Part shown: positions 25,267 to 37,200 of the stretch, in pieces
How positions within the stretch are numbered: position 1 is the first letter of the stretch
How the letters are laid out: each line of letters begins with the position of its first letter
From: Thysanoteuthis rhombus
Taxonomy: Eukaryota > Mollusca > Cephalopoda > Oegopsida > Thysanoteuthidae
Direction of reading: 5' to 3'
Assembly: GCA_963457665.1 (NCBI GenBank)
Contig: OY735234.1
Location: forward strand, 600,001-664,000
DNA length: 64,000 bases
Position numbers and translations under genes: made by a program
The notes under the pieces: model-generated
Databases searched by the model: none
Seen by the model: the letters and a program-made list of their open reading frames with translations, nothing else
Told to the model about the DNA's origin: nothing

Positions 25267-28200
25267 GTAGGAAGAAATGTTGAACTCATGGGTGAACATT
25301 TTTGGCGCTAAAAACAAAAAAGGCTTGAGATTTCATGAACGAATATCTCCCCCCCCCCAGAAAAAAAACAGAAAGAAAGTATTTCTCAAGTAATTTTTGT
25401 GCTTTCAATCTATAATATCTCACACACCTTTGCTAATTTGTCAGTTTTGAGAAAGAAAAAAAATCTTTTTCTAGGTTTTATAATGCAGGGCGGGGGTATT
25501 TATTTTACAATGTAACAAAACCGTTAAGTGAAAGTGATAGCACGTACTTTCTGACATTTTCCCCGAAGAAAGGCCTCTAAGTATATATTGTTGGGGTGCC
25601 ACGCCAAGCTCTTCTCACTTCAAGTTAACCAAGTGGAGTCGAAATTTTTTTGTGCTCTCGATCCATTGGACCATTGAAGTTTCCAGAATTCGTTAGTTTT
25701 TAGAAAAGAAGAAAAAAAAAAGAATATTTTTTCATGTTTTACTAATAGGGTTCTCTATTTACGATCATAACTGTAATGTTGATGATAGTAAACTGGACCT
25801 TTACTTTCCGTCCGTAGTACGGAAGTGAGGCTTCGAAGAATACGGTCACGTCCCTTGTTAGGCTTTGATATTTTAATGACGATTTTTTTTGTGCTTCTAT
25901 CAAGTTTTTCAAGGGTGCGTGTGGATCTCCCCGAGAATGTGAGGTGGATTTTTTTTCTCGACTTGGTTAACTGGAGTGAATTTTTATCGCAATTCCTCCT
26001 CTGAACATGTGACAAGTACGAGGTTACATGGTAGAGAATAATCTTTGATTAAAAAAAAACACGAAGAATCTTTGAGGATACCTTTATATACCCTTGTTGG
26101 TAAATTATATTTGTACTTAATTTATTGTATACTAGTTGAAATATGGGTGGGGTTTTCAGCTAGCTCCTATGGAAAGCTTAAATTGGCCTTCCGGAACAAT
26201 TTTGAGATCAAAACTTTTTTAGGGGTCCCTTGATTCTATACCTCTGGTTACGTGCACCCATTCAGCTACTTAGGGGTCACATACAGATAGATGGAATCAA
26301 ACTTTTAGTATTATATACATAGATACATGGAAATCAGATCATTATCATTGGAGTGAGCCTGAACATAGACCACATACTATTTTTTTTTCTAATTTCCTAA
26401 AACTAATATGCTAAAAACATGATCTGAGGTCCCATTAGTTTCTGCAGAAAAGAGGTGGCCATAGCTTCAGCCTTACTTGAGTTATGCTTACATAGATGGA
26501 TTAACAGATATTTGGTGAATTAATGTAATAGTAAATTTTTAGGTTAGTATAAATACAGCTGAATGCAAAGGGACCAATTTAGCTGATACTTACATTATAA
26601 ATCACACCCCTCCCTCCAAAAATTGAAAATAGTTGTAATTTTCAAAAACTAACTTGATGAAAACACGCTTTGAGGGTCTATTAGTTCAAAGAAAATTTCA
26701 TCAGGGTATGTTGTGTGGTTCCTGAGTTTTGTCATGCTAAACAGATGGGTGACAGATGTTCACTGAATTGAAATAATAGTAAATTTTTAGGTAAGCGTGA
26801 CTGCTGCCTGGACCAGTTTAGCTTCCGATTCACATTGTAAATAAAGAACCCACTAAGAACTTTTTTGGAGAGGAATTTTCGAAAAATAACTTGCTAAAAA
26901 CCTGCTTTGGGGTCCCATTATGACCACCAAAAAATTGGTGGCCATAGCTCTTACTGTTCTGGAGTTTTGCAATGAGGGACTAACAGACTGACATTTGGTG
27001 GATTATAATAAGATATATTGTATCTTTAGATAGATTATTGTAGATAGATTCACCAGACACCTTATTCAATGAGTAATTATGTGCCAGAAGCCGTTTTATG
27101 AAACTTTTTGATATTTTTTTTCAATCAAATATTTATTAATTAAAAAAGAAATAAATTGGACAAGATGCAGTGCCAGAATAACTATGTAGGAAAAGTAGCT
27201 TATATTATCGGTCTTGCTATTTCAAGGGCCCTGCGTGAAATGCTTGCTAACTATCAATTTCGATTCATTGATTCTGCACTTGCTCTATTAGTATAGTACT
27301 ACACTGCCTTCGAATATTGTGAATGTTGAGTTTCTTAAGTTAGCAATTTTAGTTAATTTGAGTGTAGCATCTATGTGATGCATATATGACACACAAGTAC
27401 AAGGTATTTGAAACTAAAGTCATAGCCACTGCGCAAAAATCAAAATGAGGTCAAATAGATTGAAAGCATGTAAAAATTGAAGGTTTTAACTCAGGTGCTT
27501 CTAACCACTTGGTTTTTGGAATACCATGGTTCTAAATAGATAAAGGGATTTTTGTGTAAAACCTTTAAATTAATGCAGAATAGAATTAAAAAGAAAAGCA
27601 TTGACCCCTTTGCACAGTGTTGCAGGTTCAAATAAATGGTACAAAAAAATCTACCCTGGATGATGCAGATACAATATACATATGTGTATAATTTTACAGA
27701 CGTAATTAATATTTTTGAGAAAATCCCAGATTAAAAAAATTTGAAAAATTTCTTTTCAAAACGTGATTGCTGACCCTGCAGAAATAAAGAAATTTTTTTT
27801 TTCTCGGGATTCAACCCAAAGATGTGGTTAACTGATATCTGCTGATATCCAATATGCCTGTTTTTCCTATAATACATATGAATATATACATATATATACA
27901 TACATATAAATATATACAGACTTTAGTAGTTTATGATATGACAAGAAGTTGCTTTTATTAGCAGTAGATATTCATAAAACAGGCTTGATATAAAATACAC
28001 ATGATTGTTATTGGGGAAATACATTTTCCAAGGATTGGTGTTGGGACTTTTGGTAAATATATCAATACTTTGTAGTTATATTGATTTTTTTTATTGGATC
28101 ATTGTCAGCCATTAATTTTTGATAGTATTTCTTGCTTTACATCATAACTACTCAAACTGTCAGTCTATGGTGGGTGATAAACTGCATAGATCAGAATTTA

Positions 28201-31200
28201 ACAATAATGTCTGTGCAAAACTTAAACTCTCATCCTTTTACATTAGGAAGCCTGTCTTGGTATAACAACTGTTCCACCAATTACGCTACCAGAACAGAAG
28301 ATTAAATCTTACCCTTAAGCCCATCTTTCTTTTCCCCCCGGGATTTGTGCCATGATATTTGTTGTTTTACATATGCTAGTTGTGTAAGTAATGGTAAAAT
28401 TATCTTTATTCATGTTTTATTGCATAAAGTATTGTCTTCCATTATTAAAATCCAAGATGAAGAAATACTAGCCAAAAATTGATAATGATTAATATTTTGT
28501 AATTGTAAAAAAATGCTAATATCTAAAACGAAACAACCTTTGGAAATCATATTTCCTACAAACCAACATTTCTATGAAGTCCAAAACAACTTACTGCAAA
28601 ACTTTAAAAAAAAAATTGACATTGCGGTTCCTGGTACATCAGGTACATGATCAGATATGCTTTTATTTTATTTTATTTTTTGTTGTATTTTTTTATAGTA
28701 TTGTTACAAATGAATTGATCTGTTCCTTCATCTGAAAGGAAAATTGAATTTGTCATAAGTAGAATAATTAAGTAAACAACTTACTGGATAAATATGTCTC
28801 ATATTTTTTTTCATTCCAGATCACACAGTTGGTCTTGACCAAGTGTCATTTTTTTCACGACTTAAGCAAAGGTAAGTTTTTGGAATATAATCTGAATATT
28901 GACATAGGGATGACCTAATAGTGAACAACATGGAAAATAGACTTGCTGAACCAAGTTCAAATTCTAGCTGAGATAGTTGGTGTTCACTACTCCCCTTGGG
29001 AAAGGCATGAATCCACTTCCAAACAGCAGGGAAGACGGAGCTTTCTAGATTTTGTTATAGAAAACAAAACTCTGATTCCAAACCAAGAATGGAGCTCCAA
29101 AGGCAAACTGGTTCCACTTCTTCCAAAGGTCAGGTCAGGGATCACTCCTTGCTTCTGGTCTCATGTAACCCAGTATAACCTATCATATGTTACTTGAGGA
29201 AGAGAAGGGCACTTCCAACTCCTGAGTCATGAAGCTGTTTTGACTAATGATCTCATTCTTTTTGTTGTTACCACATATGTTTTGAGCAAATTGTTCAGCC
29301 TTCATCAGGTGTATAATCAGTCTAGAAAGAGGGTCTGATTTTTTTCAGGTAGTGTCTGTCAGTATTGTAAAATAGAAGAAAATTGGTGGCTAAACAGAAG
29401 AAAAAGTACCCATACCTGTATATTCTTTTTGCAGAACTTCAAGCATTACTGAGGGAAGCTGGAGAAAACGCTGCCCAAATTGTAATTGGAGTGGCCTTGG
29501 ACTAGGATGTTAGTTTGAATAATTCATGAAAAATTGGCAATATTTCATCTCAGTACTTTGGAAAATGCAAAGAGAGCCAGAGAGAGAGAAAAATGTTTGT
29601 GCAAAATATGATGAAATTTTATCTGATCATATCTGGTCAATTACTTGTAATATTCTCTTGAAAATTGTCTTGAGATTTTGCAAAACTGATGTGATATATT
29701 TCTATGATGATCTGTTTTTAGGGTTTCTTACCATAACACAGCTAAAATGGATTATTGTAGCACAGTTTTAGTTAGTACAATACTTTTAAATGCTCGAACT
29801 TGAAGAATAAAGCAATTTTCAAACCAATCAGGGCACTGGTTTCCAAGTAAAAACAAAGGTCTGTCCAAGGGAGGTAACTTCAGGTTTATTAATAGCAAAT
29901 GATACTTCTTTATGAAAAATAAGAGGAATAATAAGCAAATACATGTAATATAAATTTTTTTAAATAGGAAGTGACTTGATATCGAACTTAAAGGCTACCA
30001 GAGGCGACTTCTAAGCTAGTAAAGCCTAAAACATAAAAATATTCATGTGACTGTAATATTACTTGATTGAAACATTATCACTACATTGATTATATGGAGA
30101 CATCTTTAAAAATAAAATAAAATATAACTGAATCACAGATTTGAATTTCTTTGATAAAGCATTGTCGTTATTAATTTTTGACTAGTATTTCTTTCATCTT
30201 ATTTCTGTTGCTTTTTATCACAACTCTTGGATTGTCATTTTATGTTCATAAGTAAGCAGTATAGATCGGATATTAAGAAAAAGTCTCCTGTGATTCTTGA
30301 ACTTACATCCCTTTATTTTCTACAACATAATTCTCATTTTTTATTTCCAATCTGTGAGGTTTACTAATGTTCTGAGAATTGCAATGAAAAGCCATAGAAA
30401 TTAAGATAGAGAAATACTTGTAAAATTTATACCATTATTCTGCTGGTTTGTGTTTACAACTGTTACCCTTGATTATTATTCATTCTCCTCATGTCTTTCA
30501 CCCTTTCTCTTTTCTCTCTCCACTCATTCTGGCAGTGTAAGGAACAATAGTAAAATGAAAGATGGAGCTTAGGCATGAATGGGAGCAAAAAGGATTCAAT
30601 CTTCACTGTCATTCATTCATTTCTTGTCCCTCACAAGTCTGAAGCCTAAAAATGAAGTTAGGTCTCAGGAATATAGACAGATAATAAAACTGATCAATAA
30701 TGATAATAATAACAACAACAGATGTATTATTTTCATTTTTCATTGTACTTAATAATACATTTCATTGATAATAAATAACTTAGGCAAAATTATATTCTTT
30801 AAATGCAGAAATACATACATGGGAGTAATGATATCTTAGTTGTTAACACTCATAGAATTCCCGTGGGGCCAGTTGCTTAATAATAATTGTATCACAGATT
30901 ATTTCATCTTCCTGTCTACTTTCCAATTTTTTCTTTTCCTTATTTTTCAGGGGTGATTGCTATCTTTATTGTTCTACAATTACAAGAATTTTGCTCTTGG
31001 ATAATAAGAAATATGGACATTTGGCTCCCTATGTTGTGAGTTTGCATCTCATACTCTCTCTTATCAGTTTTTTTAATCATCTTTTATTATGAAAACTATT
31101 TGAAGTCTTCCTTATCGGTAAGATTTCATGATAATGATTTTAAATCCTCTTAGGGCAGTGCTGTTCAGAAGGTGCATGTTTATAGTCTGTACAGCAGCCT

Positions 31201-34200
31201 GTCATAATAGTCAAGTAAAATAGTTTTCCATCGTCGTGCAAAACTATTCCTGCTACTTCCTTTTACTGTTTGACAATTTTCATATTTTATATCTAGATTT
31301 AGATAATTCCAAAGAGCAGAGGTCAAAGGAGATAATTTGAGAAACTATTGAGGAAGATCTATAATCTGTAATTTTTTTTATTTATTCTAGATTTCTCAAG
31401 AATCTTTGATCACCAAAGCTCCAAACTCAACACTGCACTGCCTTGTGTGCCGACCAATATATCTGGTGATTGTCAACTTATACAATGTCCGGTTGTTGAG
31501 TAATTGCGGTGCATACACACAAACAGAAATTTCTCCAATTGTAGTTAGATTCTAGTTCAAGAAAGAATCAACTCTATTGACTAGTGAATAGATTTATAAA
31601 ATGTCACAAAATAACAGTTTTACTATTATACATTGATTCTTTTGTATTCTCATCTTTCATTATGTTTCGGCTGCAGTGCTGGTAATTTCCACAACTCAGT
31701 CTTTGTTTTTATAATATCTTGAATTATCATAAATCTAAAATCTTCAGTTGGCATTTTAATAATGGTAATACAGGCATACCCTGTTATAACGTAGGTGTTG
31801 GGGATCCAAGAGAACAAACTGCATTATTACCATGCTGCGGGTTGGGTACACGTGATATTCAAGGATGGGTGGTAAGTGAAAGACTGTGAACATTGTCTAT
31901 TGAACAAATTAAAAGCATTCTTTAATGTTTGTTTTTTAACTGAATAATACACCACCCAGATTCCAATGATATATCACAAAGTTTACTAAATTTTAGTGTT
32001 TAAAAACATGATGTTTAAATATTTACTTCAGTGACTTGACCTTTGAACTTTCACTCCCTGAACCTTCAGATACTTACTACCTGAGTCCCTCAGTGGAAAA
32101 GCTCAAATCAATTTTTTAAAAGCTTTGTTCATTGACTAATGAAATGTTTTTGTCTAATTCATTTTATTTTTATCATTAGTTTGCTGGTGTGAGTCAAATA
32201 TATTTTTTGTTGGGGTTGGATGGGAGTTGTGTCTACTCTGTCCTCAGATTGGCTTACGGTACAGTAAGACAGTGCTCAGCCCTAAATAATGGGCTTAGGG
32301 GTTCGAAGAGGAATTTTGTATTTATTTGTGTTTTTTTTCAGGACAAGTTGGCAATAGCATAGGTAAAAATGTCAGATCTCCCCTCCCCAGCCGCATATCG
32401 TGAACCATGCTTTATCAGGCAACATCTTGGATAACTATGGTCAGTTGGTCTTTGTGGAAGGTGATTAGCATAAGATAATCTTCACATATGTGTAAATAAT
32501 CAACCAACACTTATTTCTCATTAAAACTTTGTCTTGACAACAACAAACAAAAGGTATAAGAAGGAGTATATAAAACTTGGAACTGTCATACAAGTTGCTG
32601 TACTTTCGTAGTCTGACAGAATTTGTAGGCTACCGTATGGTTATACTAGTTATGTCACTTTTCCCCTTTGGTATATGCTTTGGTCTTGCTTCTGCTTCTG
32701 CTATATATCAATAAATATGTTCGGAACAGTAAATGAACCTTTAGTTTTTGAGGTGTTTTTCATGCTCAAAAGGTCAATTCATCTTCCAAATTTATACAGT
32801 GAGTCTGCTGAGGTGCTTCTATGGCTTAATTGGTAAGTTGCTGTCCATGTCAAAGAGTCTTCCAAGAATATAGGGTGCTAGTTCAAATCTCATCAGAGGT
32901 TACTTCTTCATTTCTTATCCATGTTGTTTATTTGATGATTGTGGAATATAAAATGACCAAAGCATTGAAATAAAAAGCAACAAAAATAAGATGAAAGAAA
33001 AACTAGTCAAAATTATCAATGACAATGCTTCATCTAAGAAATTAAAGTAACTTGACGTACAAGTATGTTTTTTGGAGTTACTTCCATTGTCAAACTCCAA
33101 TCCAAGAACGATCTTCACTTAATTTAGGAGAGTAAACTTTTCACTGTTCGTCTATTCTGTCGCGTTATACCAAATCAATTTGTAAAATTTCTATTTCCAG
33201 ACCGTGATTCGAAATTGCAACCAAATAATGGTGGCCCTCTGAACAACTGAGCTCAACTGACTAGTCTTATATACCTACAAATTCATTTATATAACCACAG
33301 TTCAAATGTCATCTTTAGTTGAAGTAGAAATAAAAGTCGAGTTTGATTCTTCTGTGGCCATGCTTGTTCTGTAATTGTTTCCTAATTCTTATGACATTTT
33401 TTTTACTGGTCATTTTTTTTTCATTTTCAGAAACCTTTGGAGACTCTCTGCCCAACCACCATAGATATTCCAGCTGCTTGTGATAAAAATCAGGTAAGTT
33501 TTATAATCTATGGTAGCAGCTAGTGGACCAAAGATTTTGGTTTCTTTTAGTGGAATTCAAAGACTCCAATAGTGGAAATGACGGTCTATAGTTTCATTTC
33601 GAGTTATTTGATGCTGAAAATGATTTTCTGAAAGGAAAATCCTATATATTATTCTGCTTGTTCGTATGTACAACCATTATGCTTTATGATTGCTATATTC
33701 ATTTCTTCCTGGGTTCTTCTCACACCAACTTGTTGATTTATTTGTTATAACATGTTCTTAAATTTTATAACTCCTTTCCTCTTTTGATGTTTCATTGTTT
33801 ACAAAGTTGGTAAAGAAGGTGATGAGTCAATTACTGTCCCCAGGAACTAAGGCATAGTATCTTAAAGCTATCTCACCCTATCTCTTCTCCTTCCTCATCC
33901 ACCCTTGCAATGTAATGAACAAGGGTAAGAATGAAAGAGAGTGCTTATTCTTGAATAGGAGCAAAAGGGACTCAACCTTCACTACAAGTGTAATTCATTC
34001 ATTCATTACCCTCCCCCATCATAAGTACGAAACTTAAGAATTAAGTCAAGCAAAAGTAATCAATAATGATGATAGGTCTGGTTAGTCATACAATAGAAAG
34101 TGTCATGTGACCAACGTCTTGTGGGAGCATGCCATGTTGAGTAGTCCATTGAAAAATTGAAAAAATGTTATCAATAAATAAGTTACTTCTCTGGCCTTTT

Positions 34201-37200
34201 GTTGGGTGATGATCATTTATAAGTCCATACTCTCACAAGAGTGAATGCTTACATTGTAGATTGAAACTCTTACTGCAAATTTATTTGGGGGGAGATTTTC
34301 AACCAACAAAAATTGTTTTTCCTATTCTTATTAGGAAGTAAATGTTTAAACTGATACGGCCTCTATATGTGACACATACAAAGATAGAGAGCCAGTTAGG
34401 CAGAACCACTTAAAAACTGAAAAAAACCTTTTGTGACCAGTGGACAGTTTTGGTTGGTAGTTGACAGTTTCTAATCACATACAGTGGTCCCTTAAATATT
34501 GTGGACTTGATTATTCGTGTTTTTTATTGCATCAATGAAGGCAAGCTACTCTCATGGAATTCTGAAAAAAAATTTAGACTATTTTGTTCAAGGGTTTTTC
34601 TCCTTATTAATTAATAGAAAAAAGTTCAAATATTTGTTTAAAAAAAGAGAAAAACAAATTTTCAAAAATAATGACTTAGAATCAAGCTGTTTTAATTCAG
34701 TGTTTCTGTTTTTAAAAATTTTATTGACAAAACATCAATAATGGGTTATTGAAAAGCTTTGAAATAGTGGTCAAAAACAAAGAATAATTCTGGTGTAATA
34801 TTCTTTTTTTACTGATAATTGATTAATATTTTTTCATTATAACTAATAAAAGAGTTGAGCTAAGTTAAAAAATGAAACATGAATTTTCAAAAATAATCAA
34901 ATTATTCAAAATAATAAAAAAATCTTGTAGGGATGAAAACTTATCTAAAATAAATTCCACGTTTAGTAGATAAATACTGAAAATTTTATTAATATCCAAT
35001 AAGTGTTTTTTTTTTTTTTCTAATTTTTTAAAATGTAGGTGTCTTTGTGCGTAAGAAGTTACATCTTAGTCTTGTCTTAATTTCTTGTTACTTATATTTA
35101 CCTTCTATTTTCTCAATTCACTAAATAAATAATCATCATTCCATACAGATACATTAGTGGGTTGTTTGTGTCTGGATTGTGTGAATATTTTATAGCTATG
35201 GCAAAGTGTGTGAGTTGGGATGGTGTCAAAAGTCAATTTCAATTTCATGGGGTTGGGGTGGTCAGGGCATAGATCCTCTGTGGAATTCAGGATACTACTG
35301 TATATAAGTTTAATTTGCCTTTGCATGTTATAGGTAATATAGATACATTCCATCGGCAAAAAATCACTTAGAATAAATTATATACTTTAATTGCAGATAT
35401 ATACATGCGAGGGTAATAATATCTCAGTTGTCAACATTCATGGAATTTCTGGGGGCCTAGGTAGTACTTCATAAACAGTGAATACAAATCAATTTTCTCC
35501 AATCTGTTTACTGTATGTTTTTCAGAATACTACAGTCCTTGTGACTTTGCTTCCTGCCGCTCATTGTCTTGGTTCTGTTATGTAAGTAAATGTGAAACTC
35601 TCAATGAACTCAGATGATGATGTAAATAAACACTGAAATTTGAATGAAATCAACTATATTTTATTGATCAAATATTGACTTCCTCACAAATATGCTTCAA
35701 AATTACTTGATGGTCAAAGTTTTTATCTATTTAGATTTATTGTTATTTTAGAACTTAGGCATATGAATATTTCGAGTGATCTGTCTCTTGAAGATATCAT
35801 ATAATGGGATTTCGTCACCTGGAGAGGTCATGTAATCACTTTCTGTATTTTCTTCTTGTATTAACAATTGATTTTGGGATCTCAATTGTACAACAACATT
35901 CTATACCAGAGCATCTTAGTCTGATGAATGATTAAGTTTAGGGTCAATGAAATTATTTTGGGACTGAATGATCTAACATTTATATATTTCTATTTTTTCA
36001 CTAATCTAAAAAGTAATTTTTGTGGTAAACATACACAAAAAGAAAATATTTTTCTAAGAATCTAATTCTAAAATTGGTTTACTCACTTTACGTGAACTAA
36101 AAAAATTCTCAAAATATTATTGCTTTTTTTTTGTTACGCCTTATTTGAATAAAATGAAGATGTAAGAGTTGATTTGTGTTTTGTTAATGATACAAAATGG
36201 ATTCTGCATATAATGATAGACAAAGGAGCAATAAGACAAAAGTGATCAAAAATGAGATCATTTTGTTGAGAGTGAAGGAAATTTTGTGATAAAGACTTGA
36301 GGGTGAATACTACTGAAATAGCTCAAGATGTACAATGTATACAATGATGAAAAGAAGGAATTATAAAAAAAAACTCAGGAAGAAAAGGTCACTTGACAGA
36401 TGAATAAGTTCATATTGTTACATTATTAGAATACTGTTATTTTGAACACTTAGGAATATTGCTAAAGTAATTAAAAAGAATATGTATATCGAAAAGTCTT
36501 GATTTAAGAGGATTTAGTTAAAAAACATGAGTGCTATAAAATTTTATATTAAAGTATATATGCATTCATTATTTTCTTGAATAGATGAATCAATGGATTT
36601 TCTCATTTTTAGGTTTCTTTTTGAAGGAGATGAAGGAAATGTTTTGTACACGGGGGATTTTCGTTGGGGAATGAGTGAGGCCACTAAGATGCCATGTTTG
36701 GATCCAAGGTAGGTTGAAAATCGGTAAACACTTGTAAATACCAGTTGCTTTGCTAATGATATTTCTAAAGCTTTTTTCTGGAAATACATTAATTTGCCTC
36801 TGGCTTTATTGTCATTCAATTGCATAAATATTTCATTTGTTTAAATCAAGATGAAAGACAATGAAAATAATGGTTGACAACCTTTCATCTAATTGAAAAA
36901 AAAAATCAATATAGGTCTGGTTGGTTATTCAATGGAAATTATCTTGTGATCAGCATCTTTTGGCTGCATGCATTGTTGGGGATGATCAGTTGGAAAAGGG
37001 GGTGATCAATGGAAATTACTTCTTGATTTTTGTTGGGCAGTAATCACTGAAAAAGCCTGAAGTTAAAAAAAAAAAACAAGTGTGAATGCTGGTGGGCACA
37101 AAGTAAGGGATCAATTTAACATAAACTTACATTGCAAATTGACCCACTCACCACTAAAAACTTATTCATGGTAGGAATTTTCAAAAACTTGCTAAAAACC

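Larger units (their letters stand above)
25267..28819. other. DCLRE1C intron 1
   Basis: Includes the tandem array at 26.39-27.01 kb and a SINE-like copy at 28.08-28.30 kb on the minus strand. A possible weak inverted pair lies around 25.62 and 25.96 kb (AGTTAACCAAG against CTTGGTTAACT). Otherwise AT-rich and anonymous. Confidence 0.5.
28872..30950. other. DCLRE1C intron 2, repeat-rich
   Basis: Holds pieces similar to 0.16-1.2 kb (at 28.92-29.2 and 29.74-30.02 kb), a SINE tail at 30.10-30.32 kb, and the duplicated blocks R3 (30.42-30.72 kb) and R4 (30.78-30.89 kb). Confidence 0.5.

Noticed and set aside
25755..26015. 86-codon basic minus-strand frame near Artemis exon 1
   Set aside because: Lies wholly within intron 1, has no recognisable domain, and overlaps a weak inverted repeat; likely chance.
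31391..31560. Possible extra Artemis exon after an ATTCTAG acceptor
   Set aside because: The sequence matches the repeat at 56.42-56.64 kb and would break the frame between exons 3 and 4.
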